Below are positions 1-12,700 of a stretch of 64,000 nt of DNA, in pieces. Origin of the DNA: Blastomussa wellsi (Eukaryota > Cnidaria > Anthozoa > Scleractinia > Plerogyridae); contig OX393561.1 in assembly GCA_947652115.1 (NCBI GenBank), positions 39,473,163 through 39,537,162 of the forward strand. The letters run 5' to 3'. The translations under genes were made by a program, and so were the position numbers. The notes beneath the pieces are model-generated. The model had not been told where the DNA came from, did not search any database, and saw nothing but the letters and a program-made list of their open reading frames with translations. Position 1 is the stretch's first letter. The number at the start of each line of letters is the position of its first letter.

Positions 1-745
1 CAGTTCTTCAACAGTTCGACTAACACGTGTTGTGAGTTTTGCCGGGACATTTCCCTGAAGACTAACAAGTCAGATTTGGCCGAGCAGGAATGATAACAAA
101 AATTTCACTTTAATTCCGTTTAAGTGAAGATGGATAACCAATAAAATATCCCGCTTGATAAGCAAAGAAAAACGAGTAATGTGGCCATTTTGAAGAATTT
201 AATTGTTTATTCTGTTATTCTCTAGTCAGTAAGTTTATGAGATGCTTAGGTAAAAAAATATAATAGTAAAAAAACCTCGCAAATACTGGAATCAAAGTAC
301 CGGACGTGAAATGGGAAACAACCCGGACGAAACGTCCGGTCTCCGCCCTCAAACGAAAACCCTGAAAAGGGTACATGAAAGACCTTGAGAGAGCTGTCTA
401 ACCAAACCCAGTGGGCCTTTCCATTTAATATCTGCTCCCCCCTTTTGAGGGTCTTTGCTGTCTGCCCCCTCAGAAATAGCTCTTGAAGACCCCCTCAGGA
501 AAGCAAGATCAAAGTGCCGACACAATCCCCCTTCAGAAAAACGGAAGAGATCAAAGCCACCAACATAGCTGCCCCCACAGAAATAATGTTTAAAAACCCC
601 CACCCCTCCCTCTAAGATTTCCTTAATCCTCAATAGGGGGTGAGCAGATGAAAAATGAAATGGTCCAATTACTTTATCAGTTTTTGTTTATGTTTCTTTT
701 TGCACTAGAATTTTTTTTAAATTTATTTTCCTTTTCATCTTTCAG
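1..745. other. Intron or 5' flank of TBC1D31, no exon recognised
   Basis: The missing N-terminal exons of TBC1D31 should lie upstream of the window. I see no convincing exon here. At about 299-343 a short inverted repeat is built on ACCGGACGT/ACGTCCGGT. From 430 to 600 there is a degenerate run of CCCCTCAGAAA-like motifs that opens a 94-codon frame on the minus strand; its low-complexity translation looks like a repeat artefact. Confidence 0.5.
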
Positions 746-3700
746 GTTCTCGTTAATTCACAAAACAGGGACTCCATGCACTGCCATTTCCTTTTGCTTG
801 AGAAGAAAAAATGAAGTGTTGGTTGCTCTTGCTGATAATTCTTTAAGATGTTATGATACAGGTAACTTTATTCACACACTTTTTAAATAAAGAGAACCTT
901 ATTAGGTTTTCCCATAATAATTATATATTTCATAGAATCAACCAAACTTACTTACTCAGGGCCAATAGTTTAGCTTGTTGGACGCACTTCAGCAGGGATG
1001 TAGTTAAGAAATTACAAAGCTGGCTCATTAACAAGCTCAGCCGGCTTTTCTGAGCAGTATACCTTCAAAATATCTTTGAGTCTTTGTTTTTTAGTGAAAT
1101 TAAAGCCAGTGATCAGCTCTCTTTCAACCGGTGAAATTAGCTGGTAACTGGCCGTTAGCTACACTCCTGCTTCAGATCATGTGATGATTGTTTTGGGAGG
1201 TTGTACATGCTCCTATGCATTTACTTGTGTGTGACAAATTGTATCCTCCCAAATGAATTATCACATGATCTGGATAGGCTTCTTTTAAATAATTTTCCAC
1301 ATATTAATGTTAAGCTGCAGGAGGGGAACATCAGGAATAGGTGGGGCTCTTGAAATGACCTGAGATTTTTTTTAATGCAAAAATCCTAACCAAGGCCTTT
1401 AATTGTGAACGGTCAAGTCACTACACTTCAGTAATTTGCTGCTAGAAAGTCCACTGTAATGGCCAAAAGTCTGTACTATGGGTATGTGAAATAATTATTG
1501 CCCTGTTTGGCTTGACATTGATAGCTGTATTACACTCCTGATCTCAAGCAAAGGGATGAAGTCAAGGTTCAGGGAAATAATTTGAATTTTTTTTTTTCTA
1601 TCAACCTTGACTTCACACTGGGGGTAGTAATAGTGTAATTTGACACTAGCCTGTAGGGTGGCAATAAAATGTAAACATGTTAGCTGAATCCTTCTGTCTT
1701 ACTAATATTCACCTTGAATATTAAGTAACAGAATCAGTCTTTAGTTTGGCATGCATAGTTCTTCAAGATGTCACTGCTTCATTCAATTTATTTTGATTCA
1801 GAATCTCATGAGTTAGTGAGCTGGATGAGAGGTCACGACTCATCAATTCACAATATATCAGTCCATGCTTCAGGACGTTATGCACTGACATCATCCAACT
1901 CTGTAGCTCAGTTGTGGGACTTGGACACATTTTCTCGCAAAAGAACATTAAATGGAGCTCAGACTGTTGGAATTCAGCAGGTTTGAATTGAAACATAAAT
2001 AATGTATGTAATGTAAGCTGAACATGCTATCGTAGTTCAATAAAGTTTTAATTATAAGGACTCTTTTGAAAATGCCTAGTCCATTCTTAGCAAACATTTC
2101 AGACCACCTTTATGTAAGTGAAAAGACATTATTGACCGATCAGTCTTTTGCAAGGTTACACACAGCATTAAATTTGATGGTACCCATTTATACCCTTGTC
2201 CCTTGGGTGAACCATGAGAGTTAAGTGTCTTGCCTGTCCCCTGACCGAGGCTGAAACTCTTACCACTAGGCTACTGTGCCTCCCGCACTGACAGAACTAA
2301 CTGGTGTAACTCTTGTACTTAATTTACAACTTGGTATTTGCTTAAACGTTTAGATTTCATTATATTTGTTTTATTTCTGTTTAAATGTCAGGTTCTGTTC
2401 CTGCCACTGAGCAATACTATTGTAACATGCTTCAAAGATGACAGCTTGTTTGTTTGGGATTCAGAAACGCTGAAGTGTAAATTTCAGTTACCTGTGCCAC
2501 CTGACGAGGCTAAACAGCCCCATTATAGGGCATTAGCCACTCCAAGAGATGGACGGTTACTTGTTGCTGGAGGAAGGTAGGTCCTGCTTGCAAGAAATAC
2601 AAAATCCACCATTCCTTACATGTGGATGAATGTGCACACTTACAGGTAAAACCATCCTGCAAGTTGTACATTGTCAGCATTGTCAAGCTGAATGCAATAT
2701 TATAAATATTGGTATTAAGTAACAAGCCATTTTGTCCTATTTTTCAGGTCTCGCTTTCTTCATGTATGGAGTCTGGAGAACAAGCGTTTGCTCCATGTTA
2801 TTCAGCTTCCTGCACGAGTGCGACTTATCAGGCAACTGGAATTTATTAGTAACAGCTTTGATGGGGGAAGTAGTCAGGTAATTAATAATTGTAATTCATG
2901 AGTACCAGTTCAAGGTGTCAGGATTTTTACATTTATTTTATTATTTTTGCTCTTTTTTAGACCTTGGCTGTGTTGTCTCAAGATGGCATTTTGCGTTTCA
3001 TTGACATCCATGCTTGCAAACAGCTTTTTGAGATTGGAGGTGCTGATGAGGTACATTTACAGAAGCCAACTAGAAGCTGTGATAGTTAGAAGTGGTCACA
3101 CTTTTCTTTTAATAATTTTAAAAAAGGTTTTGCCTAATAGTGATTGTGATCCACTTTATCAATAGGCCATTTCCGAGTTCCCTTTACCCTCTGTTTCAAA
3201 ATGAGTCTACTAAGTTCGAAATTATTCATATGGAAATAAGCTCATTTTACATGAGAATGAAGATGCTGGTAAAACATGTTTTAATAATAATAATAATAAC
3301 TTAAAAACTTATATAGAGCATGCTTCATGACAGAATGATTGCATGCGCTTAAAACCATGATCGCATGCGTTTTCATCTTAATGGTTTCGCACTTAGACTC
3401 GTTTTGACCCTGACGCCAAAGTGAACTCAGAAATGGCCTATGGTGATTATCATTGTTCAGTACTTAAATATTTATTTAAACAGTAACAAGTGAATGAAGC
3501 ATTTTATACATTTGATTTCTTTTAGCCTATTACTTCTTGAATTCTTGGTAGTGCTGTGATGTGTAATTTCCCTTAGGCAACACATTTAAAATATTTTTCA
3601 CCCCTATTCCAACTCTCCAGATGATTAACAACTTCAGCATCAGTTCAAATGGCCGATATGTTGCAGCTGTAATGGACAATGGCAATATCAATGTATACAG

Positions 3701-6700
3701 TGTCCCTGCACTGTCACAACATTTTACCAAGGTACATTGAATAAAAATGGCTTTCTAAGGCAAATATAATAAACAGCTAGCGTGTTTCACAGTTTGGTGG
3801 CTCGGATAATGCCGGCCCTGTACTCTAATTTCCTTAGCATGAAGTGACAAGCCTTAGGGGTACAACTACAAGTACCATCAAACACGAGCTCAAGCACAAA
3901 ATTTCTATGGGGTGAATCAACTATAACCTTATAAAAATCGAGAGCGAATAATTATTATTATAATTATTAATTAATTATATTAATAATAATTATAATTAAC
4001 TAATTAATTATTATTAAAAATCATAATAAACGAATCATGTGTCGGTGAAAAAGTTCTATATCTTCCTGCGAAATGTCACTGAAGTGTGAAGACGTCGCCA
4101 TTTTGAAGACGACCTTCAACTACTGCACTCTAATGGCTGATAGGGTGCAGTAGCTCAGCCAATCAGATTGTGGCATTCGCATTAGTATACTAGTAGATTT
4201 TTACTCAGTGATACATTCATTCCTTCGACAGCATTTTTTATTATTTTTCTCACAGCAATTGCCACTACCCATGTACTGTACTATATTCTTTTGGGAGAAG
4301 AGGTGTTCTTTGAGAATAGGTTAAACATGTCTTCTCTAAATGTAATGACATCTAATCAGCAAATGGTTAGACTTTCTAGTCTTCTTGCATAAGGACGATT
4401 AACTGTAGGTCCTGTCTCACAAACCATGTTCATAATTATATATTCAGTGGGATATTAAAGAGCCCCCACCCTATTTGAGAAGGTGTTGTGGTCCATCTTC
4501 ATGCCATACATGATCATTTTTATCACGGATTGCGGCTATGCTGCTCATGCACAAAGGAATTATTTAATTTAGTGAGCCCACTCGCAAGTGAACAATTTAG
4601 TGATCAAGAACTTTTGCCGTGTTTACATAGCCTCATCTAAATATGAGGGGGGTTGGGAGAATTCTCTAAAGTAAAATAAAATATTATTATTATATTTATT
4701 ATTATTATTATTATTATTAAACCCTCAACACTAGCAAACGCCAGAGTGTTTAGATGAGGTTCTGTAAACACGGAAAAAGTCCTCTACTGCTTTTATAAAA
4801 TATTTCTTTAAATATGCACAAAACTAAATCATCGCAACCATGTTTACATGCTCTCATCAAAACACACCTACATATATCAACCAATGAGAGGGCATGTAGT
4901 ATCTCAGTTATTTTATAAAACAGATAGTGATTTATCCACTGTGTTTCATTATCCACCCTACAGTCAACCAGTACCTGAAGTCTTGCATTGTTTGCTCACA
5001 ATGGCCTTTCTTCCCAAACACTCTTTAACATTTCTTGAACTACAACCTTGCAAGAAATGCATTTTCTTCAACTTAGCCTTATCCGTTACAGCCGCCTCCA
5101 CCACTGGTTAAAACTGTATGGGAAGAGAGACCAGTGTCGCGGCAAAGCGGAAAATCTGGTCAGTCTCTAGGAAGTGCTATGACTAAAGTTGGAGGGACAC
5201 CAAAAAGGAACAAGACCAAATCACCAGCAAGAACTCATGCTCAAAATGTTGATGTGTCAGCATCTTGGACTACTCCAGACTCAGGGCTTGAGGTAGCTGT
5301 AGTAAACCTTTTTATGCTGAACTGATTCAGAGCTGCCAGTGCTTAACTCCAGTTCTGTAAAGAGTAAATTGCACCTCCCTGGCAGGGCTTTGAGGAAGCT
5401 TTACTAAATAGTATACCACTCCTACAGAAGATCTTTTAACACCCATGATGCATGAATACAGTTATAAAAGATACATCATTTGAACAGAGGCAACTGAACA
5501 AAATATGCTGATTCATTTCTTACATTTGTGTCCCCTATTTCTCACTATCAAGCTTTATTTTAAGATATTGGAAGTGAGCCAGTTAGGAAGCACCCTCTCA
5601 TACATATGAGGCACCAGCTTGGGGTGTCAGAACTGCAGGGAGGTATCGAGGACAATCAAGAAATTTGACCACATGTGACAGGCAGAAAAGTTTTGTTACT
5701 TACACACTCTTCAGTGATGCATTTTCACTCCTTCTACAATACCTGGGAAGAATCATAAATTAGATTGTGCAGGTGTTATCAGTATCAGATTTTCAGCTTA
5801 CAATGATTATGTTGGACTTTAGAGGTTATTTCTTATCACTACTGATTTCTTCCAATGTCAAACTCCAAACAGACAGAACTACCAGAAGGCCTCAATCAAG
5901 CAAGACTTAAGTCTATTCTTCAAGGCTATGGCGAGTATCCTGCTAAATACAGGTATGTCCAGTACATCTGAAAATCAAGCCAAATAATTCCACACCAGAA
6001 TCCCCTCCTCGCTCAGTTCTTTGCTACTGTCATTTCTCTGTCTTTAAGACAGGTTCGCACAGGCCTTGAAAAGCCATTGAAAAAGCATCAACCCCTTGGA
6101 AAGTCATTGAAAATTGGAAAAATTGCAGAAGTCCTTGAATTTTCCCCAGTAGTCCTTGAATCTTATCAAAAACTCCTTGAATGAATAAAATTTCATTAAC
6201 ACAACGCTGTCTTGTGCACAGCAAGCTTTGAAAGTGCAGCTAGATACAATTTTCAGCTTGAAACATCGCGTGAAAAAATGTTTTTGTTCATTTGTCATTT
6301 GCTGCATAGATCATTGCTGTTATTTGACGTACATTGTGAGCCGTTATAAACATTGCAAGCGGAGATAGCGCAGTTTGGACTGGAATTCATCTTAAATTGT
6401 GTCAAATTTAGCGGAAACCAAGTCCTCAGTTGAAAAAATGTGATTTGTCCTTTAAAAGTCCTTGAAAAGTCCTTAAAAAAAGGTCTCAAGTCTGTGTGAA
6501 CCATGTCTCTTAGCTAATGCCAGATTATCTAATATAATTTAGTTTTATCAACTGGGTTGATAATGTCAATTGGCCACCGTAAAGAGATTCAAGAGCTGAC
6601 GTTTCGAGCGTTAGCCCTTCGTCGGAGCGAATCAAGGAATTGTGCGTCGTGTGTTTTTATATACAGAAAGATGGAGCTTCGCTATTGGCTGGTGCCTGGT

Positions 6701-9700
6701 AACGTGAAAACTTCGGAATAAATTAGTTGAATGAAAAGCGTTCGTTGATACCGTGATACCGCCTGGACCCTCCATCCCCTTCAATCCACTCCCCTGCCCT
6801 CATCCCACATTCCTCTACCCTCACTCACTGGCATTTTTCATCATAACCAATTAGAGAGCTTGTTTCCCTGCTTCACACTCTTTCACACCTGTGTGTTGTG
6901 TGCATAGACCCCTGCCCTGTCTCTCTACAGAATGTTTATTTGGCGATCTCTTCTCAAACTTCCTGAGAACCACGCGGCTTACAGCAGCTTGGTGGACAAA
7001 GGAACTCACAATGCTTTTGCAAGGCTCCATGAAGAATATCCAATAAAAAGTCGAAAACTGTTAAGAGTTCTCCAGAGGTACGTTTTGCATTTTTCTCCAG
7101 ACTTGTGTAGAATGTTGAAGGACACATTCTCGTCCCCAGAGGCCGCGATCCTTTTGGTCAGCACCAAGAATCACGACCTCTGGCCGTAACCAAATTGTGA
7201 GCATGCGTAGAAAACATGATTTGTAGCTTTCAGCCAATCAGATTTGTCAGCTTTGACTTTGTGCATGCGCAGAGTAACGGGAAGTTCGTGATTCGGGAAC
7301 GTCTGGTGTTGGACCTTCTCAGAGGTCTCGATTGTTGGTGCTGACCAAACGAATCGCGGCCTCTGGGGACGAGAATGTAAAGGACACAGTCAGTTGGTGC
7401 ACATGCGCATTAGATATCATTTCATAGCTAATTTGCATATCACACTTTATCGCGATTTGTACTGTTTTAACCAAATATGATAAAATAATATACTCTTAGG
7501 ATGAGCAAAACCATACTCATAAACAGGCTTTCAGTAAACAATTGAAAATCGAGTGAAACACTGGGAAGATTTAAGCAGATTTCTAGATGTACGTATACTC
7601 GACGCGTACCTTTGATTTCAGGATGAGGTAAACTTTTTTCAAAGTGAGAAAACTAGTGCCCAGGTCAGCGCAGGCCCATAGCTGACTGTGCCCATTTAAG
7701 GTCTTACCATCCACTCTAATGTTCATCTGAATATTTTTAGTCGCAAAATACGTTCCAAATATTAGCCCAACCACTTCAAAACGCAAAATGTCTTGTTGTA
7801 GTAAAAGGTAAAAGGTAAAGTCTGCATTCGGGCCTAGTGGCCCATCAGGCCGGAGCTTATCCCGGTTTCTGTCGCATGAAGCGACAGAGAGTATTTCTAC
7901 TCCCTCATGGATGGGATGCTAGTCCATCGCAGGGTTACCCCCCAGCAGTAAATTCGCCGGTACCCATTATACACCTGGGTGAAGAGAGGCACTGTGAGGG
8001 TAAAGTGTCTTGCCCAAGAACACAACGCAGTGCCCCGGCTAGAGGCTCGAACCCGGACCGTTCCGATCTGGAGTCCAGCCCATTAACCATTAGGCCACTC
8101 ACTTGTTGTAGTAAGCCACAGCAAAATGTGCTCACTAAAACGCTTTTGGAAAAAATTAAGATCAGGAATTTAGCGGAATTTAATGGTTATTGTGGCTTAA
8201 GAATGTTTTGTGCCCATTGAGCGTAGATTGTTAATTAAGACTTTCTCTTGAATTCACTGTAGAACGTTATCAGCGTTAGCCCACTGGTCAGCCATTTTTG
8301 GTGAAGTTGATTATCTGGCTCTCATGTCCTTTCCATTCGTTAAACTGTTCCAGAACAATCAGCTAATCTGCTTTGAGATGATAGCAACAATCTTGAGTAA
8401 GTGATGGATCTGTTGAGTAATGTGCGATCAGGTGCTCACGCAAACAAAGCATTGAACATGTCAGAAGTCAAAGACGAAAAATAAAACCAGCGCTAAGTGC
8501 GAGAAAAATTTTAATATGATACCCGTGCCACGCACGAGAAAACATGGAACTCGTGTCAAGCGCGGGAAAACATGGGACTGACTATTCTGCACTCATGCAG
8601 TTCCTTATGTCAAGCGCGGGAAAACATGCAACCTTGCCAAGCGTGGGAAAACATGGGAGTGACTACTCTAGCATACAATAGGAACCCATTCCAAGCGCGG
8701 GAAAACATGGAACTCACGCCAAGTGCGGGAAAACCAGGGCAATGTAGCAGCTCTCGTAAGGTCTCACATGAATGGCTTGATATCCTGCGTGAAAACAATA
8801 GAACAAACAACAGGAACAATGCCCCTAGCCCCGAAACTAAAGCAACTGCTACCAGTAGAATTACAAGCTTACTAGAGCTGCTACACTACGGGAAATCCAT
8901 GCCAAGTGTTGGAAAACCGTACCGAGTGCGGGAATCTGTGCCAAGTGCGAAAAAATGTGCGTGTAGAATACCTGTAAACCAAGTGACTGGTCTTGCTGTT
9001 GATTGGTTATATTTCTTTAGTTGTCAATTGTTTTTCCCTTTTTTCATGTCAGTAAACTGGTGTCAACATTGGTTTGAATTCTTTCCTAACCCTCCTGTGA
9101 ACATTCTTGGTATGATGGAGAATGTGTTGGTACATCAAGATAAAAGACTCATGCAGCATTTTGTCAGCTGTAATGTAACATCACAGGTGAGATCACTCCA
9201 CCAACTGGTACTATTTCATCTTTTTGTTTTCCCAAAATGCTTAGCCACCCCTAAAAGTTGCGATCCTTCGATAGTTCTAACCTACCCCCTCCCCCTGTGA
9301 GGTTGCGTTCCTCTGACTCCAAACCCTCCCCCACAACCACCGAGGATTTGCTTCAAAATCCGAACCTAACCGGGGTCGACATTACTTTCTGAACATTGCG
9401 GTGCTATGTCTACCCACATAGAAATCAGGGATCGAGAAACATAGTTCCCGACTTATTTTATCCAATCAAAACCTGGCAGGAGAGCTCGCGAATACACCAA
9501 AAGAACAGGTCATATTGCTTAGCAACATAAGGGACAAACACCGCGGGCTCAGTCCCGCCTCAGAGGCGGGATTTCGTCATCAATTGGCACTTGATCCCCA
9601 GACTGAATTAAAAGTTGCTTGCACAGCACGAAAATCGGTTTTTCCTGGACGACTGGACTGCACTTTTCTTGAGCACAGAAAAATACAGTGGCGATCCCAG

Positions 9701-12700
9701 TTACTTACTCTGCTATTAAAGAAAAAGAAACTGGTGACTGCTATGCAAGGCTAGGCATCTCTATGAAGAAATATCTCCTGTGGATGTCTACACTTTCGTT
9801 CTTATCGCTGTTTGAGGCGAAGCTTTTCCAAACGCGAGTAACTTTTTCATGTACCGGCCAGACAGGCATTCCGAGTGGCCTTCTAGTTACACGCGCGAAT
9901 TGAAACACGAAACGGGCTGTAGACCTGATTGGGCAGAATAATACAAAAGTAACGGAAAGGTTTTTTTCGGTCCAATAAGTAGGCAGCATTCAAGACACTG
10001 TCCACATGACATCCTCGCTCCCGACAAGGGCAACCGTTCTTCTAAGATTATCTTAGAAGAACGGCTTAGATTTTTACCCCACTGTTTACCTGCCCTTGGT
10101 TCTCCGAAGATACTAACATTGATTTAAATAAAAAAGATTCAAAGACGATTTTAATTTTGGTATTCCTCTTTAGTTGTATGCCTGGCCATTGCTACAGACG
10201 CTGTTATCTGAGGTTCTAACCAAGGACGAGTGGCTCAGGGCGTGGGACAACATTTTCTCCAATCATCCTTCATTCCTGCTTTTTGTTGTTGTCGCCTACG
10301 TTATTGTGTCACGCAAAGCTCTGCTGCAGTGCACAAGAAAAGAGGATTTTGAGGTAAAAACGAGGTCATGGTCGGATTTGAAAGTTTTGGGTTTAAATGA
10401 CTGCCTTCTTTTACTCGCAGAATCGACCTAAAAATAGTTTTTGTTGTCTAACCTCTTTTCAGTGAAACGACGTGTAGAAGGGGCATCTCGTTCATTGGTC
10501 AGCCTTAAGACCTTTACACTCTTTTGCACATGTGCGGCGATTTGATTTCTGAACCGACGGAACACTTTATAAAGTTGTTTTGTAGTCAACCTTGTGAGGC
10601 TTATAAGAGTCGCATTTAATCGTATAACAGAAATGGTATAACAGAACCATTTCGTCATTTAAAGAGAATTTAATTGGATTATTTTGTATTTTTACGTAAA
10701 CATTGTCTAGAAATTTTATGTTGTCGAGAACAGGTACAAGAATCGGCTCGGTACAAAGCTAAAACAAAAGGTCAAAGGTCAGCCAAAAAGGTTTCTGAAG
10801 GCGCGTGAAAACTCCAAAACAACTGCAAAACCCTGCGGCGGTGCACGCTAAAATACTTTCGAGGGCCGCACATGCACAACGTCTTACCAAAGAACAAAGT
10901 ACTGTGGCAAGCCGTCTGAAATCTCGAGTCGTTTTACCCTGCGGAAATAAGCTACACCGTGTGCTCACGGGTTGTATTTTCATTCCCAGTATTTCTTTCA
11001 TAACCGGAATGCGGTGGAGGTTGGTGCGGTCATTCGTGAAGCTTACCGCTTACAGGACAGCACCCCAGCAGAGGTGAACCCCAAAAGGATGCTGGAACCG
11101 TTTATTCCGCTGACCAGAGGACAGTATCCCATATTCAACAAGTACCCCAAGTTTATTATGGATTATCAGGTAAACTCTCTGCCAACCAATGCCTCTTATC
11201 TTTGTCTAGTCACTAGGCGTCGCTCCTTTGAGATAGATAGTGTGCGCTGTGGGACTGATGCGAACGGAAACACTCGCACTCCCTGTTTTCCCGCCTTTAA
11301 CTGACCGGTGCCTGGGGACGAGGCAGTGATGATGTAGATCTTTTGAGTCCTGTGTGGTCTCTGATTGGTTGTTACCTGCGTGCGAATATTCAAAACATCA
11401 ATATTTGTTACTTCATTGGACTGTCAAAGCAACAACTTATTCGTCATTTTGTTTTGTTACTATTTGACAGGTCCAGGAACGGGAGCGAATCCGGCAGGAG
11501 GAATTGGAGTATTTAAGACAAAGGTGTGGACATAAATAGAACCTAAAACCATAAATAGAACCTACTGAGTCTCCATACAGCTGTGGAAATGCACGAGAAA
11601 TTGAAGGAAAGCGAACGGAGCATGTTCCTTCAAAATTTAACTTACCTGTATAATATGCTAAATGTGACACTTTTCCACAAGAGTTAAAATCAGCAGTTTA
11701 TGATTGGAAACCATCGACGTGTACTATGCTTGTTTTGTAATCTTGATGTCGTCTTCGTACCCCTAGTTCTTAAGTATATGCACTACCGGGTCCGTTCATT
11801 TGGATGCAGTCGTGCGCGCGCGTATTTCTTTATGTAATGCGTGTGCTTTGCTTATTAAGTGTGTGCTCAGTTCGTAACTTTACGGTTTAAATGTATTTCA
11901 CGTTGTTTTCCTTATCAATTTGTCTTTACTGTGCTCACATCGTGAGTGGCTACACGTAAAACGTTCTCCAATAACACGCGCTTTTGGTATCCTACTGATG
12001 AACGCTTACGACAATTAGATATTACAGGAGCTAACATTGAGACGCAGTTTTTGTTGTTATTTTTGTCCAGACAACTGGCGCAGGAGATGAAGGAAGTAGC
12101 TTCTCAGCGGCAGCAAGAAGAGGAAGCGTTTTACCGACAGCAGGAGTTGATGATAGACGCTGAGAATCAGCGGAGAACGATGATAGGTCAGGAAGAACAA
12201 AAGCTGGTCGATCAGAGAAGCAGGTACCGTGTAATCCACCCTCAAAAAAATAAATAGCACCCCCACTCTACACTCGGACGTAAAAATCCTACGCGTTCTA
12301 CTGAGGTGTACTAAGTAATATAGTGTTTGTATGTGACTGGGGCCGTGACTAAGTGTTCCCTTAGGAGAGACGTGCGCCTATGGTTGGTGTCCGTTGGCGG
12401 AGGTTCAACTATGCAGTCAACTAGAAACAGTAAAATGGCAAAACGAAGCTCTAAACGTTTCGCGCGCGGTGTTTCTTAGATTGCAGGCAATGAAGCGAGA
12501 AATTCACCTGCGAGAGCTGCAGCTGCTGGACGCTGTTCGCAGGCGCTTCATGCATCACCAACAGACACTGAAGGAGACGGAGCTGCAACGACTTGATGAC
12601 GAAATAGAACGTAAGGTAAGGAGACGCGCACCCCTCCCCCAGCATTATTACATTAAACAGTGCAGTGAGTGAAACAGAGTCACTAACAGAATCTGAGGAA

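Noticed and set aside
7837..8220. 127-codon open frame
   Set aside because: Lies on a tRNA-derived SINE; its translation is that of the SINE body.
8572..9300. 242-codon open frame
   Set aside because: The first part is the CCAAGYGCGGGAAAACATGG repeat, the next part intron, and only 9053-9186 is coding (a TBC1D31 exon). Not a separate gene.
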